A stretch of 64,000 nt of DNA from Alphaproteobacteria bacterium WMHbin7 (GTDB taxonomy: Bacteria > Pseudomonadota > Alphaproteobacteria > Rhodospirillales > WMHbin7). The DNA lies in contig PDZW01000007.1 of NCBI GenBank assembly GCA_002753155.1, positions 51,225-115,224 on the forward strand, read 5' to 3'. Made by a program: the position numbers and the translations under genes. This document shows positions 25,407 to 33,852 of the stretch, in pieces (within the stretch, counting starts at the first letter, position 1; each line of letters begins with the position of its first letter). The notes under the pieces are model-generated. The model did no database searches. It saw only the letters and a program-made list of their open reading frames with translations, and had not been told where the DNA came from.

Positions 25407-26621
25407 ATGGCCAGGATTCCGGTCAAGACCCCGCTGGTCGAACTCGACGGCGACGAGATGACGCGCATCATCTGGCGCATCATCAGGGACAAGCTGATTC
25501 TACCTTATCTCGACATCAAGCTGGACACTTACGACCTTGGCATCGAACACCGCGATTCGACCGAGGATCAGGTTACGATCGACGCAGCCAACGCCATCAA
25601 GAGGCATGGCGTGGGCGTCAAATGCGCCACCATCACGCCCGACGAGGCCAGGGTTAAGGAATTCAAGCTGCGGAAAATGTGGAAATCGCCCAACGGCACC
25701 ATCCGCAACATTCTGGACGGTACGGTTTTTCGCGAACCGATCATCATCGGAAACGTACCGAGACTGGTGCCCAGTTGGACGCAGCCCATCGTGATCGGCC
25801 GCCATGCCTTCGGCGATCAGTACAAGGCCACTGATTTCACCGTGCCGGGCAAGGGCAGGCTGACCATGACCTTCACACCTGACGATGGATCGGCCCCCAT
25901 CACGCACGAGGTTTTTCAGTTCCCAGGGGCTGGCGTCGCCATGGGCATGTACAATCTGGATGAGTCGATCAAAGGTTTTGCCCGGGCCTGCATGAATTAC
26001 GGTCTGCTGAAGGGCTGGCCTGTGTATCTTTCGACCAAGAACACGATTCTGAAGGCCTATGACGGGCGCTTCAAGGATCTGTTCCAGGAGGTCTTCGACC
26101 AGGAATTCGCCGACGCCTTCAAGGCCAAGGGAATTTCCTACGAACATCGGCTGATCGACGACATGGTGGCCTGCGCCATGAAATGGTCGGGCGGCTTCGT
26201 CTGGGCCTGCAAGAATTACGATGGCGACGTGCAGTCGGACACGGTGGCGCAGGGCTTCGGATCGCTGGGCCTGATGACCAGCGTTCTCTTAAGCCCCGAC
26301 GGCAAGACGGTGGAGGCCGAAGCGGCGCACGGCACCGTCACGCGCCATTACCGCGAACATCAGAAGGGCAAGGAAACCAGCACCAACCCGATGGCCAGCA
26401 TCTTCGCCTGGACCCGGGGCCTTTACTATCGCGGCCAGTTCGATGCCCAACCCGAGGTGCAGAGATTCGCCGAAACGCTGGAACGCGTCTGCGTGCAAAC
26501 CGTGGAAGGAGGCCAGATGACCAAGGATCTGGCGATTCTGATCGGACCCAGCCAACCCTGGCTGACCACCTCCTTGTTCCTGGATGCGCTGGATGCCAAC
26601 CTGAAAAAGGCGATGGGGTAG
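25407..26621 (+). CDS. icd: NADP-dependent isocitrate dehydrogenase
   Basis: A 404-residue enzyme of the eukaryote-like homodimeric subfamily that converts isocitrate to 2-oxoglutarate in the TCA cycle. Features: [26 protein letters not shown], substrate-site [19 protein letters not shown], and the metal and NADP segments [25 protein letters not shown] and [12 protein letters not shown]. The length agrees with alphaproteobacterial Icd. AGGGAGGA precedes the ATG by 7 bases. Confidence 0.97.
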   Translation: MARIPVKTPLVELDGDEMTRIIWRIIRDKLILPYLDIKLDTYDLGIEHRDSTEDQVTIDAANAIKRHGVGVKCATITPDEARVKEFKLRKMWKSPNGTIRNILDGTVFREPIIIGNVPRLVPSWTQPIVIGRHAFGDQYKATDFTVPGKGRLTMTFTPDDGSAPITHEVFQFPGAGVAMGMYNLDESIKGFARACMNYGLLKGWPVYLSTKNTILKAYDGRFKDLFQEVFDQEFADAFKAKGISYEHRLIDDMVACAMKWSGGFVWACKNYDGDVQSDTVAQGFGSLGLMTSVLLSPDGKTVEAEAAHGTVTRHYREHQKGKETSTNPMASIFAWTRGLYYRGQFDAQPEVQRFAETLERVCVQTVEGGQMTKDLAILIGPSQPWLTTSLFLDALDANLKKAMG

Positions 26622-26677
26622 ATTCTTGACGGCAGCTCCCCGGCGTTATAACATACGTTAGAACATCGGAGGCCGCC

Positions 26678-26905
26678 ATGAATGTTACCCTGAAACTGAC
26701 CGCCATCGGCAATTCCACGGGAACCGTTTTTCCCAAGGAAGTCTTGGCCCGTCTGAAGGTCGAACGAGGGGATCAGCTTTATCTGACCGAAACGCCGGAA
26801 GGGTATCTTCTGACCCCTTACGAGGAGGGTTTCGCCAGCCAAATGGATGCTGCGCAAAACGTCATGCGCCGTTACCGCAACACGCTGCGTGAGCTCTCGA
26901 AATGA
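26678..26905 (+). CDS. AbrB/MazE-like antitoxin
   Basis: A 75-residue protein with a SpoVT-AbrB swapped-hairpin domain: KLTAIGNSTGTVFPKEVLARLKVERGDQL, then a C-terminal tail that would wrap the toxin. It overlaps the Doc-like toxin gene by 4 bases (ATGA) and lies upstream of it, the usual antitoxin-first order. Just upstream are a TTGACG element and TATAAC (26626-26652) with a small TAAC-ATAC-GTTA repeat, likely an autoregulated promoter. Confidence 0.88.
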   Translation: MNVTLKLTAIGNSTGTVFPKEVLARLKVERGDQLYLTETPEGYLLTPYEEGFASQMDAAQNVMRRYRNTLRELSK

Positions 26906-27294
26906 GGGAGCCGCTGTGGCTGTCGGTCGAAGCCGTTCTTGCGGTTCATCAGATGATTTTGGCCGAGCATGGTGGCGCCGACGGCATAAGGGATCGCGGA
27001 CTGCTCGAGTCCGCCTTGGACAGGCCAAGGAACCGTTATGCATATGAAGCTTCGGACATCGTTTCCCTGGCCGCTTCCCATGCCTTCGGCTTGGCCAAGA
27101 ATCATCCTTTCATCGACGGGAACAAGCGCATCGCCTTTATGGCGGCGGCCATTTTTCTCGAGACCAACGGCTATCTTCTAACCGCCTCCGAAGCCGAGGC
27201 GACCATCGCCGTCTTAAGTCTGGCATCCAGCGCCTGGGACGAGGCGGAATTCGAGGCATGGCTTCGGAACAATTCAAAGGCTGCATCCCCATGA
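26902..27294 (+). CDS. doc: Doc-type (Fic fold) death-on-curing toxin
   Basis: A 130-residue protein with the Doc motif HPFIDGNKR (near residue 70), which positions ATP in the Fic fold; Doc phosphorylates elongation factor Tu. The opening helix (WLSVEAVLAVHQMILAEHGG) and the DGIRDRGLLESALDRPRN segment are standard. It is coupled to the AbrB-like antitoxin upstream. Its stop codon overlaps the start of a transaminase gene (ATGA), so the transaminase may be read from the same message. Confidence 0.92.
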   Translation: MREPLWLSVEAVLAVHQMILAEHGGADGIRDRGLLESALDRPRNRYAYEASDIVSLAASHAFGLAKNHPFIDGNKRIAFMAAAIFLETNGYLLTASEAEATIAVLSLASSAWDEAEFEAWLRNNSKAASP

Positions 27295-28652
27295 CCTCGA
27301 ATTCGCTGCGCGACGCCGATATCGCCTCTGTCTTGCATCCCTACACCAATCTGGCGACGCATCCGGCCAGGGGGCCGCTGGTCATCGCCCGGGGCCAGGG
27401 CGTTCGCGTCTTCGACGAGGCGGGCAAGGACTATATCGAGGGCATGTCGGGTCTGTGGTGCACGGCGCTGGGATTTTCCGAGCCCCGCCTGATCGAGGCC
27501 GCCAGGCGCCAGATGGAAGCGCTGCCCTTCTATCACCTGTTCAATCACAAGGCCCATGCACCCGCCATCCGCCTGGCCGAAAAGCTGATTGGGCTAGCGC
27601 CTGTTCCCATGTCGAAGGTGTTCTTCGCCAATTCGGGGTCCGAGGCCAACGACACCGCCATCAAACTTTGCTGGTACGTCAACAACGCGCTGGGGCGGCC
27701 TGAGAAGAAGAAGATCATCTCGCGCGCCAAGGCCTATCACGGCGTCACACTGGCCACGGCCAGCCTGACGCATCTTCCCAACAATCAGCGCGATTTCGAT
27801 CTGCCGATGGCCCGCGTGCTGAAGGCCGACTGTCCGCATCACTACCGCTTCGGGCTTCAAGGCGAAAGCGAGGAGGATTTTTCATCGCGCCTTGCAGGCA
27901 ATCTTGAGAAGCTGATTCTGGAAGAAGGTCCCGACACGGTGGCGGCCTTCTTCGCCGAGCCGGTGATGGGAGCAGGTGGCGTGATCGTGCCGCCCGCCGG
28001 TTACTTTCCCAAAATCCAGGCGGTCTTAAAGAAATATGACGTGCTGCTGATCGTTGACGAAATCATCACCGGCTTCGGGCGCACCGGCCAAATGTTCGGC
28101 TGCCAGACCTTCGGGATCGAGCCCGACATGATCAGCCTGGCCAAGGCGCTTTCCAGCGCCTATGCCCCCATCTCGGCCTTGATGGTCAACGAACGCATCT
28201 TCAAGGCGATGCAGCTTGAGAGCGAGAAAATCGGCATCTTCGGCCACGGCTATACTTATTCGGCCCATCCCCTGGGCACGGCGGTGGCACTGGAGACATT
28301 GGCGATCTATGAGGAGCGGGGCGTCCTGGGCCATGTGCAAACAGTGGCGCCGCATTTCCAAAAGCGTCTACGCTCCTTTGCATCCCACCCTCTGGTGGGC
28401 GAAGCAAGGGGAGTCGGTCTGATCGGTGCTTTGGAGCTGGTTGCCGACAAACAGACGCGGGCCAATTTCGATCCCACCTTAGGTATCGGCGCCAAACTGG
28501 TGGCGGCAGCCGAGCAGGAGGGGGTGATTCTGCGCGCCATGGCAGGCGATGCCATCGCCTTCTCGCCCCCCCTGATCATCACGGAATCCGAGATCGACGA
28601 GATGTTCGCAAGGTTCGCAAGAGCCCTGGAACGGGTAGCGAACAATCCGTAA
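27291..28652 (+). CDS. Class III pyridoxal-phosphate aminotransferase (omega-transaminase type)
   Basis: A 453-residue enzyme with the class III pattern: FANSGSEANDTAIKLCWY, RAKAYHGVTLATASLT, EPVMGAGGVIVPPAGYF, LIVDEIITGFGRTG (Asp binds the cofactor nitrogen) and SLAKALSSAYAPISAL (the Lys carries PLP). It resembles amine or beta-alanine:pyruvate transaminases; the substrate cannot be told. The ATG at 27291 overlaps the doc stop codon. An alternative ATG at 27258 lies inside doc and has its GAGG too close. It is flanked by two toxin-antitoxin modules. Confidence 0.9.
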   Translation: MTSNSLRDADIASVLHPYTNLATHPARGPLVIARGQGVRVFDEAGKDYIEGMSGLWCTALGFSEPRLIEAARRQMEALPFYHLFNHKAHAPAIRLAEKLIGLAPVPMSKVFFANSGSEANDTAIKLCWYVNNALGRPEKKKIISRAKAYHGVTLATASLTHLPNNQRDFDLPMARVLKADCPHHYRFGLQGESEEDFSSRLAGNLEKLILEEGPDTVAAFFAEPVMGAGGVIVPPAGYFPKIQAVLKKYDVLLIVDEIITGFGRTGQMFGCQTFGIEPDMISLAKALSSAYAPISALMVNERIFKAMQLESEKIGIFGHGYTYSAHPLGTAVALETLAIYEERGVLGHVQTVAPHFQKRLRSFASHPLVGEARGVGLIGALELVADKQTRANFDPTLGIGAKLVAAAEQEGVILRAMAGDAIAFSPPLIITESEIDEMFARFARALERVANNP

Positions 28653-28655
28653 TAT

Positions 28656-29030
28656 TTATGCTTTCACAGGCGCAATCATATCCAGATCGACCATCAACAC
28701 CCTGGCCAAGGAGCGCAGGGTTTCTACCGATCCGTTGCGGCGCCCGGTTTCAATCTGCGAGAGGTAGAGCTTGGCGATACCGGCGGCACCCGCCAACTCG
28801 GCCTGCGTCATTTTCCGGTACTGACGCAGCACCTTTAGCGGACTTGCGCCGTCCAGCAGGGCATTTACCACCTCGGATGGAAAGCGCTCGCCTGGGCGTT
28901 TCTTGGCGGCATCATACAAGGCCTCGTCGCTCATCGAGCCGGCAAAAGGCTGCACTTGCTCCCAAACGGCCCAGGGGATGACGGCAAAGGCGGGCTTGCC
29001 ATTCTTTCCGGTAATGATCTGCGGTTTCAT
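28656..29030 (-). CDS. XRE-family antitoxin with Phd-like N-terminus
   Basis: A 124-residue protein. The N-terminal 25 residues (IITGKNGKPAFAVIPWAVWEQV) resemble the opening of prevent-host-death type antitoxins, and residues about 65-118 form an XRE helix-turn-helix (MTQAELAGAAGIAKLYLSQIETG). It follows the RelE-like toxin gene by 12 bases, the reversed order seen in HigBA-like modules. Probably binds the toxin and represses the promoter at 29311-29338. It is convergent with the transaminase gene, which stops 3 bases away. Confidence 0.88.
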   Translation of the reverse strand: MKPQIITGKNGKPAFAVIPWAVWEQVQPFAGSMSDEALYDAAKKRPGERFPSEVVNALLDGASPLKVLRQYRKMTQAELAGAAGIAKLYLSQIETGRRNGSVETLRSLARVLMVDLDMIAPVKA

Positions 29031-29042
29031 GATGCGGCACTC

Positions 29043-29303
29043 CTAGTCATAAGCACTTCCGCGAGGGGCTATGGCCAACACATCAACGACCAAAACGGAA
29101 CCTTGAAGTTCATAGATGACACGCCAGTCGCCAACTCGAAGCCGAAAGCCGGGACGTCCCTTCAAGATTTTGACATTGTTGTTCGACACAAAGGGATCCT
29201 CAGCCAAGCGCTCGACCTTGGCACGAATGATTCTAGCCGTATTTGCAGGCATCCGCCGCAACGTCACGATCGCTTCGCTTGAATAGTCGATGCGCCAAGC
29301 CAT
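29043..29303 (-). CDS. RelE/ParE-family toxin
   Basis: An 86-residue protein with the RelE fold pattern: MAWRIDYSSEAIVTLRRMP, then LKGRPGFRLRVGDWRVIYEL and VLVVDVLAIAPRGSAY. Conserved basic residues (R in FRLRVGDWRV and the terminal APRG) match mRNA-cleaving RelE relatives. It is the first gene of a two-gene toxin-antitoxin unit. Its ATG lies about 8 bases after a strong -10-like element, so the message may be leaderless. Confidence 0.9.
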   Translation of the reverse strand: MAWRIDYSSEAIVTLRRMPANTARIIRAKVERLAEDPFVSNNNVKILKGRPGFRLRVGDWRVIYELQGSVLVVDVLAIAPRGSAYD

Positions 29304-29310
29304 GGCTATG

Positions 29311-29338
29311 AATATAGCGAATAGCTATACTCGGTCAA
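29311..29338 (-). promoter_or_regulatory. Promoter and operator of the RelE-XRE module
   Basis: On the minus strand TTGACC (29338-29333), a 16-base spacer and TATATT (29316-29311) form a good promoter. The perfect inverted repeat TATAGC-GAATA-GCTATA (29313-29329) overlaps the -10 and is the likely operator of the XRE antitoxin. Confidence 0.7.
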
Positions 29339-29383
29339 GACCCGAACTCAACTTCCCTTAGCGCTGTTTCCGGTGCTTGCCGT

Positions 29384-30322
29384 TCAGCCCTCAAGCCCCA
29401 GCTTTTCCATCAACTCGCGCCATTCGCGGGCCGAGAGGCCGTGTTGCTCGCGCTCGGGCTTTGCGCCCGCCAGCAGCGCCTTGACGACAGCCAGCCCGCC
29501 CGAAGACAGATGCACGCCGCCCATGCGATAGCGCGTAAAGGCATCATAGGCCAGGGGCGCCCAGCGTTTCACGGTCTCCAGCATGGCATCGGCATAGACG
29601 CGAATTTCATACTGGGCGTGACCTTCGGCGCGCAGGCTTAAGAAATGCAGCAGATTGTGCAGATCGATCTTCCAATACCATTGGGTATAGGTGTTGAGCG
29701 TCAGATTCATGCGGGCCAATTCTCGGGCCAGGCCTTGGCGGGTGGGGTCCTTTTGATTGCCTGCGGCATCCTGGTTCAGCATGTCCTCGTAGGACGAGAA
29801 ATTATGCTCGGCATCCTTTTTCAGGATATCCAGCACATAGGCCGCCTCGGCACCTTCCAAAAGCTTGCCCCGTCCCTGGTGATTCTGATCCGACTGCGCC
29901 GCCAACTGATCCATCGCCGGAATATAGAATTCGCGGTCCATCACGGAATAACGGGCCGAATATTCGTTGACGTTGGCCGTGCGATGCCTGATCCACTGGC
30001 GGGCCACGAAGATGGGCAGCTTGACGTGATATTTGATCTCGCACATCTCGAAGGGGGTGGTGTGGCGGTGGCGCATCAGATAATCGATGAGCCCCTTATC
30101 CTCGCTGACCTTCTTGGTGCCCTTGCCATAGGAGACGCGGGCCGCCTGCACGATGGCCGAATCGTCGCCCATGTAATCGACCACCCGGATGAAGCCGTGA
30201 TCGAGAATGGGAATCGCCTCGTAGAGAATCTCCTCCAATCCCGGCACGGTGGGACGGCGCGTGGTCGAACTCTGGCTTCTTGCAGCCGCGATCTCGGCCA
30301 ATTGCTCCGGCGTGACGGTCAT
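29384..30322 (-). CDS. thyX: FAD-dependent thymidylate synthase ThyX
   Basis: A 312-residue enzyme making dTMP from dUMP with FAD and NADPH. The ThyX motif RHRx7S is present as [11 protein letters not shown] followed by ARYS; upstream is the [26 protein letters not shown] segment, and later [23 protein letters not shown]. Bacteria with ThyX often lack ThyA; no thyA is seen here. The ATG at 30322 gives a normal length. No operon partner is obvious. Confidence 0.96.
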   Translation of the reverse strand: MTVTPEQLAEIAAARSQSSTTRRPTVPGLEEILYEAIPILDHGFIRVVDYMGDDSAIVQAARVSYGKGTKKVSEDKGLIDYLMRHRHTTPFEMCEIKYHVKLPIFVARQWIRHRTANVNEYSARYSVMDREFYIPAMDQLAAQSDQNHQGRGKLLEGAEAAYVLDILKKDAEHNFSSYEDMLNQDAAGNQKDPTRQGLARELARMNLTLNTYTQWYWKIDLHNLLHFLSLRAEGHAQYEIRVYADAMLETVKRWAPLAYDAFTRYRMGGVHLSSGGLAVVKALLAGAKPEREQHGLSAREWRELMEKLGLEG

Positions 30323-30364
30323 TGCTTATATCCCCCTGAGAAAGTCTAGCTATTGTAGCCAGCC

Positions 30365-31264
30365 CTATTTTTTTGACAAGGGATGGTGTTTGGAGACCAA
30401 GCTTTTAAGGCGGTCCTCCAAAACATGCGTGTAAATCTGGGTGGTGGTGATGTCGGCGTGGCCCAAAAGCATCTGCACGGCGCGCAGATCGGCCCCATGG
30501 GCCAGAAGATGGCTGGCGAAGGAATGGCGCAGCACATGGGGGGAGACCTTGGCCGGGGGTATTTTGGCGACCACGGCCAGTTCCTTCAATTCCAGCCAGA
30601 AGTCGCTGCGATCCAGGCATTTGCCGCCCGTGCCGGGGAAAAGCCAGCGCGACTCGGCGCGGCCCAACAGCTCGGCCCGCTCCTTGCGCCAGGCATCCAG
30701 GGCGTTGCGGGCAGGAGCGCCCAGGGGAACCAGACGCTCCTTGCCGCCCTTGCCCGTCACCAGCAGGCTCTCCTGATCTCTGGCAGCACTGGCCCAGGGC
30801 AGCCCCACCAGTTCCGAAACCCGCATGCCGCTAGCGTAGAGAAGCTCGACCAGACAGAGCAGTCGCACCCCTTTGGGGCCTTCTTTGGCTTTGTCGGCGG
30901 CGGCATTCAAAAGCGCCTTGACCTGGCTTTCGCTGAGATATTTCGGCAGGGGCCTTCCCGCCTTGGGGCTGTCGAGTCCCAGGGCGGGGTCATCTTGGCG
31001 AATTTGTTCCGTAAAAAGAAAGCGATAGAACTGACGCAGGCAGGACAGTCGGCGGGCCTGGGTTCTGGCCGACATGCCCGCATCCTTCAAGCTGGACAGA
31101 TAGGCCCGAAGATCGTCGGGCTGCGCCGTCACAAGGTCGGCCCCCTTGGCCTTCAGAAAGGAGCCGACATCTTCCAGGTCGTGCCGATAGGCCGCCAGCG
31201 TATTGGCCGCCGCTCCCCGCTCGGCGGCCTGCATTTCAAGAAAGGCCTCGCAAAAGCGATCCAA
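30365..31264 (-). CDS. xerD: Tyrosine recombinase XerD
   Basis: A 299-residue site-specific recombinase that resolves chromosome dimers. It has a SAM-like N-terminal core-binding domain ([20 protein letters not shown]) and catalytic residues in [12 protein letters not shown] (Arg), [11 protein letters not shown] (Lys), [12 protein letters not shown] (His-x-x-Arg), [16 protein letters not shown] (His and Tyr). Its TTG start directly follows the TGA of the upstream exported-protein gene, so the two are coupled. XerC is a possible alternative name, but the sequence and the neighbours fit XerD better. Confidence 0.92.
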   Translation of the reverse strand: MDRFCEAFLEMQAAERGAAANTLAAYRHDLEDVGSFLKAKGADLVTAQPDDLRAYLSSLKDAGMSARTQARRLSCLRQFYRFLFTEQIRQDDPALGLDSPKAGRPLPKYLSESQVKALLNAAADKAKEGPKGVRLLCLVELLYASGMRVSELVGLPWASAARDQESLLVTGKGGKERLVPLGAPARNALDAWRKERAELLGRAESRWLFPGTGGKCLDRSDFWLELKELAVVAKIPPAKVSPHVLRHSFASHLLAHGADLRAVQMLLGHADITTTQIYTHVLEDRLKSLVSKHHPLSKK

Positions 31265-33028
31265 TCAAATGCCCGCTGCGATCGCGGCTTCCAGGGCCAA
31301 GGAACGGGCGTCCTTTTCCAACCCGGCTGCCTTCAACGTCCGCACGACTTCCTGCATGACCAGGGGGCTTGCTCCACCGGGACCGGCTTCGCCCAGGGCC
31401 AGCAACGAGAACAGGGCGGCTTGCCCGGACGACTTGCCCTGTGCCGCCTGCTTCAGCCCATGCCACAAGACGGGGGGAACGCTGGCCGCTTCGGCCTTAG
31501 CACCTGCCTCGGCCAGCCAGAGCTGCGAGGGAACCGGATCGCCCAGGGCTTCCAGCAGACCGAACAGCAAGGTGGCGCGCTCGGGCGGCGCCTCCTTTTG
31601 CGCTTCGCGCCAGGACTGAAGATGCACCAGTTCCAGGGCCGGGCTTTGGCCCGCCAGCCGCAACAGCGGCAGCAACAGCACCTCGCCCGCCTGATTTTGA
31701 ACCTGACCCTGGCCTTGCGGCTTGGCGATTTCCGACCAGGACTTGGCCATTTGCGGCAGGCCCGCCGTCAAAAGCACGCGAAGCGCTGTCGGCGCGAACC
31801 AAGCCAGTTGCGGGCTGGGGGGCAATTCTTCGACCAGCGGGGCATAAAGCCGCATGGTGGCTAACAGCGCATTGCCTTTGCCCGCCACCCCCAAACCCTT
31901 GACGATGGCCTCGGCCCTGGCATTTGCATCGGTTTGCTGCTTGGCCCAGCGATAATAAAGGACGCGCCCGCGCTGCCCCTTGTCCTTCTCGGCCAGGGCC
32001 AGGGCATCGGCCAGTTCCTTTTCAGACAACTCGATCGCTTCATACAAACGACGCACCTCGCCTGCGGGCAAAGCGCCCGCCGCCTCGGCCTTTCTGGCCG
32101 CCAGCAGACGATTCTCGGCGCTGGCAGCCCCCATGCCCAAAACGGCCTTCAGAAGCGTGGGTTGCGTCAATCTATCGGCCAAACCCTCCGGCAAGCCCTT
32201 CTTGGACAGGCGCAGCATCGCCAGATGCAGCGCCTGCGGCTCTTCCAGCTTGGGGGCGGTCTTGATCTTTGCCCCCAGGGCCGTTTCGGCAAGATAAAAG
32301 AAGTAGGGATCGGGCACCTTGGATTCGCGCATCAGATCGAGGGACAGCCCGGCATGGGCCTTGTCACCCTCAACCAGGGCACAAAAGAGAGCGGCCTTGG
32401 CCCAGAAGACATCATCGCCCTTGGATAGATGGGGATCGGCCAGGCCGCAGGCTTTCTTGTCATCGCCTTCCAAAAGCCAGGATTCGATCTCGTAGCGGAT
32501 CAGCGACTCGGCCCTGAGATTGGCGGGCACCAGATCCAACATGCCACGGGCATCCGCACCGGCCCCCATGGCGAACAGGCGTTCGATTCTTCTGATCAAA
32601 AGGGACGCCGTGTCCTTCTCGCCAACACCCGGCAGGCCTTGAGGCACCTCGGCCGAGGTCAGCAGCAGACGGCGCTGAAGATCATAGGGGGTCAGGGCGC
32701 CGGGAGCGGCGGGAAGCTGGGGCAGCCAGGTCTCGACCACCTCCCTGGGCGTTCCTTGCCACATGTCGACCGACAGGCCGCCATGAGCGGCATCCAGCGT
32801 ACCCACGGTTTCCCGGCTGACCGGCTTCAACTCCTGAGCTTGAACGCCGCCGATATCGCGCCTGGCACCCTGAACGCCGCCCACCAGGGGAACCGGCTCG
32901 GGAATGATGACGTCGGTTTCCTTGTTTTCGGAAACGGTCTCGGCCGCCTCGGCTAGCGCCTGCGAGACGGGCAGGACCAGGAAGCCAAGAAAAGCCAGCA
33001 GGATCAGGTTATTTCTGGAAGCGCTCAT
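31265..33028 (-). CDS. Large exported helical-repeat protein of unknown function
   Basis: A 587-residue protein with a signal peptide (NNLILLAFLGFLVLPVSQALA) and a long, mostly helical, Ala/Leu/Glu-rich body that reads like degenerate solenoid repeats without clear TPR consensus. An acidic region after the signal (ETDVIIPEPVPLVGG) precedes it. I do not recognise a named domain. The start MSASRNN at 33028 lies inside the 3' end of the small membrane-protein gene (20-base overlap), and the stop abuts xerD, so small protein, this protein and XerD form one unit. A longer reading from 33109 is rejected because it overlaps the small gene fully and lacks a signal. Confidence 0.75.
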   Translation of the reverse strand: MSASRNNLILLAFLGFLVLPVSQALAEAAETVSENKETDVIIPEPVPLVGGVQGARRDIGGVQAQELKPVSRETVGTLDAAHGGLSVDMWQGTPREVVETWLPQLPAAPGALTPYDLQRRLLLTSAEVPQGLPGVGEKDTASLLIRRIERLFAMGAGADARGMLDLVPANLRAESLIRYEIESWLLEGDDKKACGLADPHLSKGDDVFWAKAALFCALVEGDKAHAGLSLDLMRESKVPDPYFFYLAETALGAKIKTAPKLEEPQALHLAMLRLSKKGLPEGLADRLTQPTLLKAVLGMGAASAENRLLAARKAEAAGALPAGEVRRLYEAIELSEKELADALALAEKDKGQRGRVLYYRWAKQQTDANARAEAIVKGLGVAGKGNALLATMRLYAPLVEELPPSPQLAWFAPTALRVLLTAGLPQMAKSWSEIAKPQGQGQVQNQAGEVLLLPLLRLAGQSPALELVHLQSWREAQKEAPPERATLLFGLLEALGDPVPSQLWLAEAGAKAEAASVPPVLWHGLKQAAQGKSSGQAALFSLLALGEAGPGGASPLVMQEVVRTLKAAGLEKDARSLALEAAIAAGI

Positions 33029-33149
33029 TGGGGATGACTTTCTCGACCTTGGCGGTAGGGGGGGGCAGGTCCCAACTGGCCAGAAAGACCACGCCGCCGC
33101 CAATGGCAAGGAGCAGCAGGATGACCAGAATTCGGGTGATCGTCTTCAT
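33009..33149 (-). CDS. Small membrane protein (46 residues)
   Basis: A short gene found by reading the minus strand: MKTITRILVILLLLAIGGG, then VVFLASWDLPPPTAKVEKV and the end IPNERFQK, stop TAA. It has one membrane helix (residues about 6-25) and a short proline-containing periplasmic tail. GAGG lies 4 bases before the ATG. The sequence looks coding: a clean transmembrane segment, then a WD-PPP motif and a charged tail. I believe similar small proteins occur upstream of xerD in relatives, but cannot verify it here. It overlaps the start of the exported helical protein by 20 bases and is divergent from aroK. Confidence 0.75.
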   Translation of the reverse strand: MKTITRILVILLLLAIGGGVVFLASWDLPPPTAKVEKVIPNERFQK

Positions 33150-33264
33150 AAGACCTCGGGCTGCGATGGACAGAAAGGACCCGGGAGAGTAAAACCCAGG
33201 CCAAGCCTCGCTGATTCGTTTAACCGATCATCGTGGCATTGGTGTGGCAGTGTATCGGCGCCTT

Positions 33265-33852
33265 ATGACAGGTTCAACGACCAACGGCCCTTCTTCGCCA
33301 AGTTCCTTCACCCTACCCGGCAACCGTTCCTTGGTGCTGGTGGGGCTGATGGGGGCTGGCAAGAGCAAGGTGGGACGCTTGGCGGCCACGGCGCTGGGAT
33401 TGCCTTTCGTCGATGCCGACCATGAGATCGAGGCGGCGGCAGGCTGCACGGTGGCCGATTATTTCAAACAATACGGCGAAGCGGCCTTTCGCGACGGCGA
33501 GCGCAAAGTCATGACGCGCCTTTTGGCCGATTCGCCCCGCGTGATTGCTGCGGGTGGCGGCGCCTTCATGGACGAAGGCACCAGGGCCGAGATCAAGGCG
33601 CACGGGATTTCGGTCTGGCTGAAGGCATCCCTGGATGTTCTGGTGGCACGCACCAAGGGGCGCGCGCACCGCCCGCTGCTGAACCAGGGCGAACCTGCGG
33701 AAATTCTGGCCCGCCTGATGGAAAGCCGCTATCCGGTCTACGCCATGGCCGACATCACGGTTGAAAGCTCGACCGATTCGCCCGAGACCACCTGTGAGGC
33801 CGTCTTGAAAGCGTTGGCCGACTACAGGGCAAGGCTGGGGGTGGCGGCATGA
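33265..33852 (+). CDS. aroK: Shikimate kinase
   Basis: A 195-residue P-loop kinase phosphorylating shikimate in aromatic amino acid synthesis. It has Walker A GLMGAGKS, shikimate-binding VDADHEIE, FRDGERKVM and the GGGAF segment, and a lid with Arg (KGRAHRPLL). The ATG at 33265 was chosen; a GTG seven codons upstream is also open, and neither has a clear ribosome site. It overlaps aroB by 4 bases (ATGA). Confidence 0.94.
   Translation: MTGSTTNGPSSPSSFTLPGNRSLVLVGLMGAGKSKVGRLAATALGLPFVDADHEIEAAAGCTVADYFKQYGEAAFRDGERKVMTRLLADSPRVIAAGGGAFMDEGTRAEIKAHGISVWLKASLDVLVARTKGRAHRPLLNQGEPAEILARLMESRYPVYAMADITVESSTDSPETTCEAVLKALADYRARLGVAA

Noticed and set aside
26622..29340. A genomic island bounded by the two toxin-antitoxin modules
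   Set aside because: No integrase, direct repeats or tRNA edge seen; xerD at 30.4 kb is the chromosomal housekeeping recombinase.
30383..31864. A 493-codon plus-strand frame opposite xerD and the exported protein
   Set aside because: Antisense to XerD catalytic motifs; GC-bias artefact.
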